Assembly: GCA_019455065.1 (NCBI GenBank)
Contig: JACFNC010000002.1
Coordinates: 1-64,000 of the forward strand
Length of the DNA: 64,000 nucleotides
Reading direction: 5' to 3'
DNA from: Rhodospirillales bacterium
GTDB taxonomy: Bacteria > Pseudomonadota > Alphaproteobacteria > Rhodospirillales > Magnetospirillaceae
The notes beneath the pieces are model-generated. The model searched no databases. It had not been told where the DNA came from and was given only the letters and a program-made list of their open reading frames with translations. The stretch's first letter is position 1. Every line of letters starts with the position of its first letter. The position numbers were made by a program, and so were the translations under genes. Below are positions 12,863-22,253 of the stretch, one piece after another.

Positions 12863-15130
12863 TCAAACGGCGATCCCATGGTCGTAGGCGAAGGCCCGCA
12901 ACTTGTTGCGGATGCTGTGGTCTGGCAGGTGGAGCAGCGGGTCGAGATAGCTCTTGAGCGATCCGACATCAAGGGTGCGCAGCATGGTCTTGACGGGACC
13001 GACGCTCGGCGCCGCCATGGACAGGCTGGTGAGACCGATGCCGATAAGAGCCATGGCGTCGAGCGGCCGGCCAGCCATCTCGCCGCACAAGCTTATCGGC
13101 ACCCCCGCCGCCCCGCAACTCTCCACGATGGTCTTGAGGAAGCTCAGAAAGGCCGGCGAGAGCGTGTCGTAGCGTTCGGCGAGACGCGGATTGCCCCGGT
13201 CGCTGGCGAAAAGGAACTGGGCGAGGTCGTTGCTGCCGATCGAGACGAAATCGACCCGCCGCAACAAAGCCGGCAACTGCCAAGCCAGGGCCGGCACTTC
13301 GAGCATTGTCCCCACGGCGACGCGGCTGGGAAGCTTGCCGCCCTTTTCGCGTTCGCGTTCGATCTCCATCTCGAGAATCGCACGCGCCTTGTCGATTTCG
13401 GCCACCTCGGCGACCATCGGGAACATCACGCGCAGCTCGCGTCCGGCATGGGCGCGCAGCAGTGCCCTGAGCTGCTGGCGCAGCACCGCCGGGCAATCCA
13501 AGGTGATGCGGATGGAACGCCAGCCGAGCGCCGGGTTATCCTCGTCCGACGACTTCCAGTACGGGAGCACCTTGTCGCCGCCCACGTCGAGGGCGCGGAA
13601 GACCACCGGTTTGCCGCCCGCTTGGTCGATGATTTTCCGATAGAGGGCGGTTTGCGCGTTCACGTCGGGAAGTTCCGGGCGCGCCATGAAGGGAATCTCG
13701 GTGCGGTACAGGCCGATTCCGTCGGCGCCGACGTGATGAAGATTCTGCAAATCGAGAAGCAGACCCGCGTTGAGGTAGAGGCCGACGGCCAGCCCGTCCC
13801 TGGTTACGGCCGGCACGTCGCGCAGGGCCGCGAAGGCGGCCACGCGCTGCTGCCGGATGCGCTCGCTCTCGGCAAAGGCCTCGACGATGTCGTCGCTGGG
13901 GCGAATGAAGACCTGGGCGTTGTCGCCGTCGACGATGACCGGATCGAAGGGCTCGATCTTGCCCAGCACGTCCTTCACCCGGCCAACCACGGGAATGTCG
14001 AGGGCGCGCGCCACGATCGACACGTGCATGGTCGGCGAGCCTTCCTCGAAAATCAGCCCGCGCAGGCGCCGCCGGTCGTAATCGAGAAGTTCGGTGGGCC
14101 CCATCGAACGGCACACCAGGACGGCGTCTTCGGGCAGGTCGCTGGCCGCCGCCGTTCCGCCGTCACCCGCCAGATGCTGCAACAGCCGGTTCGTCAAATC
14201 CTCGAGGTCGTGAAGGCGCTCGCGGATGTAGGGATCGCTGACCTGCGCCATGCGCACGCGGGTGTCTTCATGCACCTTCTGCACGGCGGCCTCGGCGGTG
14301 AGGCCGGTCTGGATCGCCTCGCTGATGCGATTGATCCAGCCGCTGTCCTCGGCGAACATCCGATAGGTCTCGAGGATATCGCGGTGCTCGCCACCGTCCG
14401 ACAGGTCGGAGGCCGAGAACAGCTCGTCGAGCGCCGAATGCATCCCCGCCAAGGCGACCCGCAGGCGCTCCAGTTCGGCATCGGGGTCCTCGGCCACCAG
14501 TCGCCGGATGGTGATGCGCGGCCGGTGAAGCACGGCGACGCCGATACCAATGCCCGGGTTGAGCCGCAGGCCATCGAGCCGCAACGGCAGCAGCGCGAGG
14601 CCGTCGACCGGCTGGAGTTCGTCGCGCCCGACGAGCTGGCCGCCCGAAACCAGTTCGGCCAGCACCATGGCCACGGTCTCGAGGGTCTCGACCTCTTCGT
14701 CGGTATAATGGCGGCTGGTTCGGTTCTGGACGACCAGAACGCCGATGACGCGCCCGCTGCGAATGATCGGTACGCCCACCAGGGAGCGGTAAATCTCTTC
14801 GCCGGTCTCCGGCCGGAAGGCGAAGTTCGGATGCGATTGCGCGTCGGACAGCGCCAACGGCCGGGCATGGGCCGCGATATCGCCGACCAAGCCCTCGCCG
14901 ACCCGCAGGCGGGTCTTGTGGACGGCCGACTTCATCAGGCCCTCGGTGGCAAACAGCTCGAGCACCTCGCCGGCGCGCATGACGTAGCAGGAGCAAACCT
15001 CGGCCACCATGTCGGCGGCGATCAGTTTGACGACCTTGTCCAGACGTTCCTGTGCCGACCCGCCCCCGGCCATCACATCGCGGAGCCTGCCCAGCAGGCG
15101 CCTCGACACCGTGGAGGGGATCGTCGGCAT
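12863..15130 (-). CDS. ptsP: Phosphoenolpyruvate-protein phosphotransferase PtsP (EI-Ntr)
   Basis: 755-residue enzyme I of the nitrogen-related PTS: an N-terminal GAF domain (about 1-160), then the enzyme I core. The phosphorylated His sits in SPTMHVSIVARALDIPVVG. The PEP-binding barrel has LYRTEIPFMARPELP, FVSIGSNDLAQF and the active-site Cys in SLCGEMAGRPLDA. It passes phosphate from PEP to NPr and then EIIA-Ntr, a regulatory cascade. The GAF domain senses nitrogen state (glutamine/2-oxoglutarate) in studied homologues. It overlaps the preceding gene's stop by one base. Confidence 0.96.
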   Translation of the reverse strand: MPTIPSTVSRRLLGRLRDVMAGGGSAQERLDKVVKLIAADMVAEVCSCYVMRAGEVLELFATEGLMKSAVHKTRLRVGEGLVGDIAAHARPLALSDAQSHPNFAFRPETGEEIYRSLVGVPIIRSGRVIGVLVVQNRTSRHYTDEEVETLETVAMVLAELVSGGQLVGRDELQPVDGLALLPLRLDGLRLNPGIGIGVAVLHRPRITIRRLVAEDPDAELERLRVALAGMHSALDELFSASDLSDGGEHRDILETYRMFAEDSGWINRISEAIQTGLTAEAAVQKVHEDTRVRMAQVSDPYIRERLHDLEDLTNRLLQHLAGDGGTAAASDLPEDAVLVCRSMGPTELLDYDRRRLRGLIFEEGSPTMHVSIVARALDIPVVGRVKDVLGKIEPFDPVIVDGDNAQVFIRPSDDIVEAFAESERIRQQRVAAFAALRDVPAVTRDGLAVGLYLNAGLLLDLQNLHHVGADGIGLYRTEIPFMARPELPDVNAQTALYRKIIDQAGGKPVVFRALDVGGDKVLPYWKSSDEDNPALGWRSIRITLDCPAVLRQQLRALLRAHAGRELRVMFPMVAEVAEIDKARAILEMEIEREREKGGKLPSRVAVGTMLEVPALAWQLPALLRRVDFVSIGSNDLAQFLFASDRGNPRLAERYDTLSPAFLSFLKTIVESCGAAGVPISLCGEMAGRPLDAMALIGIGLTSLSMAAPSVGPVKTMLRTLDVGSLKSYLDPLLHLPDHSIRNKLRAFAYDHGIAV

Positions 15131-16185
15131 CAGTTCAGCGCCTCGGCCTGCTCCCGCGCGAGAAGGGCTTGCATCGCCTGTTGCACCAGTTCCATCAGGA
15201 TTTCGGCCGTGGGCTGCTCGCGGGTAACCATGCCCACGCTCTGCCCGGCCATCACCGACCCGTTTTCGACGTCGCCGTCGATGACGGCCCGGCGCAACGC
15301 TCCGGCCCAGAAATGCTCAATGGAGAGCTGGGCCTCGTCCTTAGTCAATTCGCCGGCGCGGTAGCGTCCGATCACCGAGTGTTGCAGTTCGACGAAACGC
15401 CGCGTGCCGTTGTTGGCCAGCGCCCGCACCGGAATCACCGCGAAGCTGGGATCGATCTGCGCCGAGGGCACCGCGTCCCGCGCGTTGGCCCGGATGAAGG
15501 CCTGCTTGAAGTTGGGGTGGGCAATGGACTCGGTCGCGCACACGAACCGGGTGCCGAGCTGGCAGCCGGCGGCCCCCATCTCGAGATAGGAGAGAATGGC
15601 CTCGCCGCGACCGATGCCGCCAGCCACGAATACCGGCACCTCGGTGACCACCGGGAGAATCTCCTGGGCCAGCACGCTGGTCGCCACCGGGCCGATATGC
15701 CCGCCGGCCTCGGTGCCTTCGATGATGATCGCGTCGGCGCCCATCCGTACCAGCTTGTGCGCGAAGACGACCGTCGGGGCGAAGCACAGCACTCGGCAGC
15801 CGAACGCCTTGATACGGGCGATCGCCTGTCCCGTCGGCAGGCCACCGGCCAGGACCACGTGCCGCACCCCCATCCGGCCGCAGACGTCGATCAGTTCGTC
15901 GAGTTGCGGATGCAGCGTGATCAGGTTGACGCCGAACGGCTTTCCCGTCAGCGCCTGGGTTCCGGCGATTTCGGCGGCCAGCGGTTCGGGCGGCATGGAG
16001 CCGCAGGCGATGACCCCGAAGCCGCCCCCATTGGAGATGGCGGCCACGAGATTCCGTTCCGAAACCCAGGACATGGCCCCGCCCATGATCGCGTAATCGG
16101 TCCCGAGGAACTCTCTCCCCCGCCGCCACAATCCGTCCAGGCGCGCGTAGGCGCGTGTTTCGCTGTCAGGCCGCGTCGAGGCCAT
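15130..16185 (-). CDS. NAD(P)H-dependent flavin oxidoreductase, nitronate monooxygenase family
   Basis: 351-residue FMN-binding TIM-barrel protein of the 2-nitropropane dioxygenase/FabK superfamily. Visible motifs: PIMGGAMSWVS-like start (YAIMGGAMSWVSE), SNGGGFGVIACG, the substrate/FMN-site stretch IIIEGTEAGGHIG and VFVAGGIGRGEAI with MGAAGCQLGTRFV. Members oxidise nitronates or act as enoyl reductases; the exact substrate is not clear. It sits between lysC (20-bp overlap) and ptsP (1-bp overlap), so it is co-transcribed with them. Confidence 0.88.
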   Translation of the reverse strand: MASTRPDSETRAYARLDGLWRRGREFLGTDYAIMGGAMSWVSERNLVAAISNGGGFGVIACGSMPPEPLAAEIAGTQALTGKPFGVNLITLHPQLDELIDVCGRMGVRHVVLAGGLPTGQAIARIKAFGCRVLCFAPTVVFAHKLVRMGADAIIIEGTEAGGHIGPVATSVLAQEILPVVTEVPVFVAGGIGRGEAILSYLEMGAAGCQLGTRFVCATESIAHPNFKQAFIRANARDAVPSAQIDPSFAVIPVRALANNGTRRFVELQHSVIGRYRAGELTKDEAQLSIEHFWAGALRRAVIDGDVENGSVMAGQSVGMVTREQPTAEILMELVQQAMQALLAREQAEALN

Positions 16186-17386
16186 AGGCGGTGTGCAGCG
16201 CGCGCAAGGCCAGCTCGGTGTATTCCTCGGCGATCAGCACGCTCACCTTGATCTCCGAGGTGGAGATGACCTGGATGTTGATGCCCTTGGTCGCCAGCGC
16301 CGAGAACATGGTCTGAGCGACGCCGGCGTGGCTGCGCATGCCCACGCCGATCACCGACACCTTGACCACGTTCGAGTCGGGCACCAGGCGGGCGAACTTC
16401 AATTCGTCGCGCTTGTCGGTCAGCACCTTCACGGCGCGGTCGAGGTCCGCCTTGGTGACGGTGAAGGTGAGGTCCGTCGAGGTTCCGTCCTCGGAGACGT
16501 TCTGCACGATCATGTCGACGTTGATGCTGGCGTCGGACAAAGGCCCGAAGATGGCGGCGGCGACGCCGGGACGGTCGGGAACCCCGACCAGGGTGATTTT
16601 CGCTTCGTCGCGGCTGTAGGCGATGCCGCTCACCAGTTCCTTTTCCACGATTTCGTCCTCGTCACAAACCAGGGTTCCAGGCGCATCGACGAAGCTGGAA
16701 AGAACCTGCACGCGGACCCGATGCTTCATCGCCATTTCGACCGAGCGCGTCTGCAGAACCTTGGCGCCCAGCGAGGCGAGCTCGAGCATCTCCTCGTAGG
16801 TAATCTTATCCAGCTTGCGTGCCTTGGCAACAATGCGTGGGTCGGTGGTGTAGACGCCGTCCACGTCGGTGTAGATGTCGCAGCGATCGGCCTGCAGGGC
16901 GGCCGCCAGCGCAACGGCGCTGGTGTCCGAACCGCCGCGGCCCAGCGTGGTGATGCGGTTGTCCGGCCCCAACCCCTGGAACCCGGCCACCACGGCGACC
17001 TGTCCATCCTTCATGCGGCGAACCATGTCGGCGGTGTCGATCTCGAGGATGCGCGCCTTTCCGTGCACGCCGTCGCTCATGACCGGAACCTGCCAGCCGC
17101 ACCACGATCGCGCCGCCACCCCAAGATCCTGCAAGGCCATGGCCAACAGGCCGATGGTCACCTGCTCGCCGGTGGCCACCACCACGTCGTATTCGCGGGC
17201 ATCGTACAGCGGGCTGACCTGACGGCAGTAGTCGACGAGCTGGTTGGTCACGCCGGCCATCGCCGAAACAACCACCGCAACCTCGTTGCCGGCGTCGTGT
17301 TCGGTCTTGACGCGGCGAGCCACGTTCTTGATGCGATCGACGTCGGCCACCGACGTGCCGCCGAATTTCATCACGATGCGTGCCAT
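16166..17386 (-). CDS. lysC: Aspartate kinase
   Basis: 406-residue aspartokinase, first step of the Lys/Thr/Met/diaminopimelate pathway. The start [19 protein letters not shown] at 17386 fits the family; the frame runs 19 codons further upstream without an initiation signal. The kinase core shows [20 protein letters not shown] and [12 protein letters not shown]. Two C-terminal ACT domains (from about 265) indicate allosteric feedback control by amino acids. Overlaps the next gene by 20 bases. Divergent from ubiG. Confidence 0.97.
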   Translation of the reverse strand: MARIVMKFGGTSVADVDRIKNVARRVKTEHDAGNEVAVVVSAMAGVTNQLVDYCRQVSPLYDAREYDVVVATGEQVTIGLLAMALQDLGVAARSWCGWQVPVMSDGVHGKARILEIDTADMVRRMKDGQVAVVAGFQGLGPDNRITTLGRGGSDTSAVALAAALQADRCDIYTDVDGVYTTDPRIVAKARKLDKITYEEMLELASLGAKVLQTRSVEMAMKHRVRVQVLSSFVDAPGTLVCDEDEIVEKELVSGIAYSRDEAKITLVGVPDRPGVAAAIFGPLSDASINVDMIVQNVSEDGTSTDLTFTVTKADLDRAVKVLTDKRDELKFARLVPDSNVVKVSVIGVGMRSHAGVAQTMFSALATKGINIQVISTSEIKVSVLIAEEYTELALRALHTAYGLDAA

Positions 17387-17562
17387 CAGGAAAATCCCTG
17401 CAGTCGAACCAACCGTCGCGCCCTCGGCACGGGACGCCGGCAAGAAAGTGGGCGAATTCCGATTGTGCCCGGTTGCCGCCCGAAAGGCGCGTATTCATAC
17501 TCTGTCCCCCGCGGGGAAGCAAGTACGGCCCCCAGGGAACGCGAGGCAGAGGGAGGAACAGA

Positions 17563-18318
17563 ATGGCGAAGTCGGCGAGCCCACGCCCGGCCACGAGCGG
17601 GACCGCGTCGCCCGAGGAAGTGGCGCGATTCACGGCCATGGCCGACGCTTGGTGGGACCCGGAGGGCGACTTCCGCCCGCTCCATCGCTTCAATCCCACC
17701 CGCCTGACCTTCGTGCGCGACCACCTCGCCCGGCATTTCGGGCGCGATGTCACCACCGACCGGCCCTTCGCAGGCTTGCGCCTGCTCGACGTGGGCTGCG
17801 GCGGCGGGCTCCTGAGCGAACCCCTGGCGCGTCTGGGCTTTTCGGTCACCGGCATCGACGCCGGAGAGAGGAACGTGGCTGTCGCCCGTCTGCACGCCGA
17901 ACGCAGTGATCTGCCCATCGACTACCGGGTGGCGACGCCGGAGGACATGGCGGGCGAGGAGTTCGACGTCGTGATGATCATGGAGATCGTCGAGCACGTT
18001 CCCGACCTCGGCGAGTTTCTGGGCGTCGTCGCCCCGCTGGTGCGTCCGGGCGGAGCGTTGTTCGCGGCCACGCTGAACCGCACCATGCGCTCTTATGCCC
18101 TCGGGATCGTGGCCGCAGAATACGTGATGGGCTGGCTGCCGCGCGGCACCCATGACTGGAAGAAGTTCGTCAAGCCCTCGGAACTCGCCGCGCACCTGCG
18201 TCGCCACGGGATTGTCGTCAAGGACCTTAAGGGAATGAGCTACGACCTGGCGCGGGACGAATGGAAGATCACCGCCGACCTCGGGGTCAACTACATGGCC
18301 TATGCGGCGAAAGACTAG
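17563..18318 (+). CDS. ubiG: Bifunctional 2-polyprenyl-6-hydroxyphenol / 3-demethylubiquinol O-methyltransferase
   Basis: 251-residue SAM methyltransferase of ubiquinone synthesis, carrying out both O-methylations. SAM motif [20 protein letters not shown]; family signatures [23 protein letters not shown] (opening residues of the UbiG fold), [11 protein letters not shown] and [19 protein letters not shown]. The ATG at 17563 has AGGGAGGAA upstream; the open frame extends to 17380 but overlaps the lysC start region. Divergent from lysC, a common alphaproteobacterial pairing. Confidence 0.96.
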   Translation: MAKSASPRPATSGTASPEEVARFTAMADAWWDPEGDFRPLHRFNPTRLTFVRDHLARHFGRDVTTDRPFAGLRLLDVGCGGGLLSEPLARLGFSVTGIDAGERNVAVARLHAERSDLPIDYRVATPEDMAGEEFDVVMIMEIVEHVPDLGEFLGVVAPLVRPGGALFAATLNRTMRSYALGIVAAEYVMGWLPRGTHDWKKFVKPSELAAHLRRHGIVVKDLKGMSYDLARDEWKITADLGVNYMAYAAKD

Positions 18319-18324
18319 ATAAGG

Positions 18325-18747
18325 TCAGGAATCGCTTCGCGGCAGCCAGGGAATGCGCGCCACCTCGACGCCCTCCTCCTTGAGGGCGGTGGCCTCGTCG
18401 CTCGACGCCTCGCCGTAGATGGCCCGCGGTTCGGTTTCGCCGTAATGAATTCGCCGGGCCTCCTCGGGGAAGCGCTCGCCGACATAGTCGGCATTTTTCT
18501 CGACATGGTCGCGCAACTCGGCCAGGGCGCGGCGCATCCTGCCGGCGAATTCCGCCGCCGGGTCGGGCGCGTCGCCGCCCCGCTTCGTGGCCAGCCGCGG
18601 AGCCATCGGCGCCTTGGAGACGGCGGTGTCGCCGCACGCCGGACAGGCGACTTCGCCGGCCGCGACCTGGGCCTCGTAGGCCTCGCTGCTGCGGAACCAC
18701 GCCTCGAAGCGATGGTCGTGACCGCATCTCAGGTTAAACACGATCAT
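18325..18747 (-). CDS. DUF1178 family protein
   Basis: 140-residue protein of unknown function with an N-terminal zinc-ribbon-like section: FNLRCGHDHRFEAWF and VACPACGDTAVSKAPMAP supply cysteine pairs. The second half has FPEEARRIHYGE and an ending typical of the family (ARIPWLPRSDS). Convergent with ubiG, six bases between stops. Confidence 0.9.
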   Translation of the reverse strand: MIVFNLRCGHDHRFEAWFRSSEAYEAQVAAGEVACPACGDTAVSKAPMAPRLATKRGGDAPDPAAEFAGRMRRALAELRDHVEKNADYVGERFPEEARRIHYGETEPRAIYGEASSDEATALKEEGVEVARIPWLPRSDS

Positions 18748-18842
18748 AGTTCGGACCCCAATCCAGGCCGTCGCCCTTTACAGGAGCGGTGACCCGGTTA
18801 CAACAGTATTTCATCCGCAAAGGCTAGTCAGGGAAATTCGGA

Positions 18843-19403
18843 ATGCCATCGGCCACCGCCCATCGCCATCCGCAGCATCCGTCGCCCTGGGTGCGGCGCT
18901 TCGCCGATCTGGTGCCGAAACAGGCGACGGTGCTCGACCTTACCTGCGGCGGCGGGCGCCACACCCGCTTCTTCGCTGCGCGCAGCCATCCGGTCACCGC
19001 GGTCGACCGCGATGTCTCGGCAATCGAGGACCTGCGCGGCCGCGTGGAGGTAATCGAGGCGGATCTGGAGGACGGGTCGGCCTGGCCGCTGCCCGGGCGC
19101 CGTTTCGGTGCCGTCATCGTCACCAATTACCTTTACCGCCCCTTGTTCCCGACCCTTATCGACACGGTGGCCGCAGGCGGACTTCTCATCTACGAGACCT
19201 TCGGGGTCGGCAACGAGAAATTCTCGCGGCCCCGTAACCCGGATCACCTGCTCCGACCGGGTGAGCTCCTAAAACGGGTCGAGGGCGCGTTGCAGGTCGT
19301 CGCCTACGAGGCCGGCATTACGCCCCAGCCCGCCGTCGTGCAGCGCATCGTGGCGATCCGCTCGGACGAGCCCGTCGTGTTGCCCGATGCCGAATACCCG
19401 TGA
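18843..19403 (+). CDS. Class I SAM-dependent methyltransferase
   Basis: 186-residue stand-alone methyltransferase. SAM motif I is VLDLTCGGGRHTRFFAA, followed by ITAVDRD-like acidic loop (VTAVDRDVSAIEDL), a DLEDG motif and the post-motif VIVTNYLYRPLFPTLIDTV. It resembles small TehB/DUF-type methyltransferases that follow a glyoxalase or nitrilase gene in related genomes. Substrate unknown. Convergent with the nitrilase-family gene, six bases apart. Confidence 0.85.
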   Translation: MPSATAHRHPQHPSPWVRRFADLVPKQATVLDLTCGGGRHTRFFAARSHPVTAVDRDVSAIEDLRGRVEVIEADLEDGSAWPLPGRRFGAVIVTNYLYRPLFPTLIDTVAAGGLLIYETFGVGNEKFSRPRNPDHLLRPGELLKRVEGALQVVAYEAGITPQPAVVQRIVAIRSDEPVVLPDAEYP

Positions 19404-19409
19404 GCGGCC

Positions 19410-20234
19410 CTACTCCGGCAGGGCGAACGGCCGGTCGTGGGTAAGGGCCGGAATCTTGCGCCGGGCCTCGGCCACCTGCTCGGGAAACACTTCGGCCATC
19501 ACGAACCCGGGATCTTCACCGGCGTCGGCGATCACCTTGCCCCAGGGATCGATGATGAGGGCGTGCCCAAAGGTCTGCCGCCCCGTCTCGTGAGTGCCGC
19601 ACTGGGCCGGTGCGAACACGTAGCAGCCCGCCTCGATCGCCCGCGCCCGCAGCAGCACGTGCCAATGCGCCTGGCCGGTGACGCGGGTGAATGCCGCCGG
19701 CACCGAAAGGAAATCGGCCCCCGCTTTCGCCAGCGCGCGGTAAAGGTGGGGAAAGCGCACGTCATAGCAAATCGTCAGCCCCAGGCCGCCCCAGGGCGTA
19801 TGCGCGACCACGCCGCGGTCGCCGGGCGCGAAGGTCGCCGATTCGCGGTAGCTCTCGCCGTTGTCGAGATCCACGTCGAACATGTGAATCTTGTCGTAGC
19901 TGGCCACGACCGTACCCGCCGGATCTATGACGAAGGCGCGGTTCGCGACCATGCCGTCGGCAAGCTTGACGGCCAGCGTGCCGGCATGCAGCCAAACCCC
20001 CGTCTCGCGGGCCACCTCGCGGAAGGCCGCCAGGGCGGGATGCCGGTCCTCGGGCATCGCCTTCGCGGTGATGTTCGCCTTGCCCCACTCCATCATCGCC
20101 ACGTTCTCGGGCATGAGGACAAGGTCGGCGCCCGCGTCGCGCGCCCGGCGCACCAGTTCGCTGGCCGCCGCGATGTTGGGTTCCAACTCGCGGCCGGCCG
20201 TGACCTGGATGCAGGCGGCGTTGAACGAACTCAT
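19410..20234 (-). CDS. Carbon-nitrogen hydrolase (Nit1-type, deaminated glutathione amidase-like)
   Basis: 274-residue nitrilase-superfamily amidase. The Glu-Lys-Cys catalytic triad is visible: Glu in LVLMPENVAMM, Lys in YDKIHMFDVDL, Cys in LTICYDVRFPHLYR. Nit1/YbeM enzymes repair deaminated glutathione, and a neighbouring glutaredoxin gene (4-bp overlap, ATGA) supports a redox-repair setting (inference). Confidence 0.92.
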   Translation of the reverse strand: MSSFNAACIQVTAGRELEPNIAAASELVRRARDAGADLVLMPENVAMMEWGKANITAKAMPEDRHPALAAFREVARETGVWLHAGTLAVKLADGMVANRAFVIDPAGTVVASYDKIHMFDVDLDNGESYRESATFAPGDRGVVAHTPWGGLGLTICYDVRFPHLYRALAKAGADFLSVPAAFTRVTGQAHWHVLLRARAIEAGCYVFAPAQCGTHETGRQTFGHALIIDPWGKVIADAGEDPGFVMAEVFPEQVAEARRKIPALTHDRPFALPE

Positions 20235-20494
20235 GCCTCGACCTTGAGCAACTGATCCAGTCTTCCTTCCCTTTCCAGGGCATATAGGTCGTCACAGCCG
20301 CCGACATGACGCCCGTCGATGAAGATTTGCGGCACGGTATGCCGGCCGCCGGCCCGCTCCATCATCTCGGCGCGGCGCCCCGGCTGGGCGGCGACGTCGA
20401 TTTCTGTGAATTCGACCCCCTTCTCCCTCAACAGCTTTTTCGCCCGCGTGCAGTAGGGGCAATAGTCGGTCGCGTAGATTTCAACATTGACCAT
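20231..20494 (-). CDS. grxC: Glutaredoxin 3
   Basis: 87-residue dithiol glutaredoxin with the active site CPYC (YATDYCPYCTRAKKLL), the cis-Pro stretch HTVPQIFIDGRHVGGCDDL and the GSH-site GG. The start MVNVEIY at 20494 matches the family; an ATG four codons upstream is possible. Cytoplasmic thiol-disulfide exchange using glutathione. It is translationally coupled to the downstream amidase gene. Confidence 0.95.
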   Translation of the reverse strand: MVNVEIYATDYCPYCTRAKKLLREKGVEFTEIDVAAQPGRRAEMMERAGGRHTVPQIFIDGRHVGGCDDLYALEREGRLDQLLKVEA

Positions 20495-20545
20495 TAGCTT
20501 CTCCAAATGTAGCAGCCCCTAATATAACGACCTGAGATCGTTTTC

Positions 20546-21301
20546 CTAGGTGCGGGGCGCCACGACACGGGCCAGTGTGAGCACGTCGACGCTCACGGCT
20601 CCTCCCTCGAGAAGGGTTCGCGCACATTCGCCCACGGTGGCTCCGCTGGTAAGCACGTCGTCGACGAGCAGGACCCTCTTCTTCCGGATGAGCATAGCGC
20701 GCGCGGGCCTCAGGCGGAAGGCGCCGCGGACGTTGCGCAGGCGTGCCTCGCGGCCGAGGCGTCCCTGCGAGGGGGTCGCCCGGTGCCGCTGGAGCAGGTC
20801 GACGGCCACCGCCACACCCGCCTCGCGGCCGACCGCGCACGCCAACAGGGCCGCTTGATTGTAGCGCCGGCTCCACAACCGCCAGCGGTGCATTGGAACC
20901 GGCACGATCACGTCGGTCTCGGCCAGCAGATCGGCGCCGGCCCGCATCATCCAGCGGCCGAACGCCGGCGCCGCGTCGGTGCGGTCGGCATGCTTGAACC
21001 GGAGGATCAGGCCCTTCGCGGCGTCGTCGTAGCGCAACACCGCCCGTGCCCGCCGCCACGGAGGCGGCTTGCGCGCACAGGCCCCGCACAGCGCCGCATC
21101 CCCGGCATCGAGTTCGAAGGGAAGGCCGCAGGCGTCGCATTGCGGCGCGGCGAGGAAATCGATCCCCTCCCAACAGCCCGCGCAGAGGCCGTCCATATCG
21201 ACGATCCCGCCGCACCCCAGGCAGCGCGCCGGCAAGAGCGCGTCGAGCGCCATGCCGAACAATCCGGCCAGGCGGCGAGGGACGGCGATGGCGGCCAACA
21301 C
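20546..21301 (-). CDS. comF: ComF family phosphoribosyltransferase-like protein
   Basis: 251 residues from a GTG at 21301 (GGAG upstream); an ATG at 21253 is an alternative. The N-terminal zinc finger has four Cys pairs (CLGCGG, CAGCWEG, CDACGLPF, CGACARKPP). The C-terminal PRTase domain ends with the PRPP loop VLLVDDVLTSGAT. ComF homologues take part in uptake of transforming DNA, or in single-strand DNA handling in species without known competence. Divergent from the next methyltransferase, 45 bases apart. Confidence 0.92.
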   Translation of the reverse strand: MLAAIAVPRRLAGLFGMALDALLPARCLGCGGIVDMDGLCAGCWEGIDFLAAPQCDACGLPFELDAGDAALCGACARKPPPWRRARAVLRYDDAAKGLILRFKHADRTDAAPAFGRWMMRAGADLLAETDVIVPVPMHRWRLWSRRYNQAALLACAVGREAGVAVAVDLLQRHRATPSQGRLGREARLRNVRGAFRLRPARAMLIRKKRVLLVDDVLTSGATVGECARTLLEGGAVSVDVLTLARVVAPRT

Positions 21302-21346
21302 GTTCTCCGGGTTACTTCGCGGCGGGAATGTCCTATATAGCCGACG

Positions 21347-22249
21347 ATGCCTGATCCCGTCGAAATCTTCGATCGCCGCGCCGTTCGCCGCAATCGCGAC
21401 CGCGCCGCCCCCCTTCTTGAACATCATGACTTTCTGCTCCGCGAGGTCGCCGAGCGACTTGCCGACCGCCTGCTGGACGTGCGGCGCCGCTTCCCCGTCG
21501 CGCTCGACCTCGGATGTCACGCCGGCGAGATCGCCGATACCCTCGGCGACCGGGGAGGCGTCGAGACACTTGTCCAATGCGATCTGTCCGAGGCCATGAT
21601 CCGCCGCGCCGGAGGGCTGCGTGCCGTGGCGGACGAGGAGTTCCTGCCTTTCGCGCCCGCCAGCTTCGATCTGGTGATCAGCAACCTGAGCCTGCACTGG
21701 GTCAACGATTTGCCGGGAACGCTGCACCAGATTCGCAGCATCCTGAAACCCGACGGACTGTTCCTCGGCGCCATGCTGGGGGGGCAGACGCTGAAGGAGT
21801 TGCGGCGCGCCTGGTTGGAGGCGGAGATCGCCGAAGAGGGAGGGGCGGGGCCGCGCGTGTCCCCGTTCGCCGACGTGCGCGACGCCGGGGCACTGCTGCA
21901 AAGGGCGGGTTTCGCCCTTCCGGTCGTCGATGCCGACACCATCGCCGTCACCTATGGCGACGCCATGCGCCTGATGGCCGACCTGCGGGGCATGGGCGAG
22001 AGCAACGCCGTCCGCCAGCGGCGCAAGACCTTCACCCGCCGCCAGACCTTGCTACGCGCCGTGTCGCTCTATCAGGAACTCTACGCCAACGGCGACGGAC
22101 GCCTGCCGGCGGCGTTCCAGGTGGTCACGATGACCGGCTGGGCGCCGCATCCTTCGCAGCCAAGACCCCTCCGCCCGGGCACCGGGACCGTCGACTTGGC
22201 CGACGCCCTGGATTTCCCCCACGACGAGAAACCGCCGCGCCTGCCCTGA
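21347..22249 (+). CDS. BioC/NDUFAF5-like SAM-dependent methyltransferase
   Basis: 300-residue methyltransferase: motif I VALDLGCHAGEIADTLG, then LVQCDLSEAMIRRAGG and DLVISNLSLHWVNDLPGTL, the arrangement in BioC and in mitochondrial NDUFAF5 homologues. The tail has VTYGDAMRLMADLRGMGESNAV, conserved in the alphaproteobacterial NDUFAF5-type group, which hydroxylates or methylates a complex I subunit in the mitochondrial case. Followed by sfsA after 4 bases. Precise substrate uncertain. Confidence 0.87.
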   Translation: MPDPVEIFDRRAVRRNRDRAAPLLEHHDFLLREVAERLADRLLDVRRRFPVALDLGCHAGEIADTLGDRGGVETLVQCDLSEAMIRRAGGLRAVADEEFLPFAPASFDLVISNLSLHWVNDLPGTLHQIRSILKPDGLFLGAMLGGQTLKELRRAWLEAEIAEEGGAGPRVSPFADVRDAGALLQRAGFALPVVDADTIAVTYGDAMRLMADLRGMGESNAVRQRRKTFTRRQTLLRAVSLYQELYANGDGRLPAAFQVVTMTGWAPHPSQPRPLRPGTGTVDLADALDFPHDEKPPRLP

Positions 22250-22253
22250 ACCG

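Noticed and set aside
12863..15130. Unusual phospho-His context in PtsP (TMHVS rather than TSHAA)
   Set aside because: As far as I recall, alphaproteobacterial PtsP proteins commonly have this form, so it is not odd here.
20546..21901. ComF protein as a 451-residue version
   Set aside because: The first 200 codons are antisense to the upstream methyltransferase and look non-coding; the GTG at 21301 or ATG at 21253 fits ComF.
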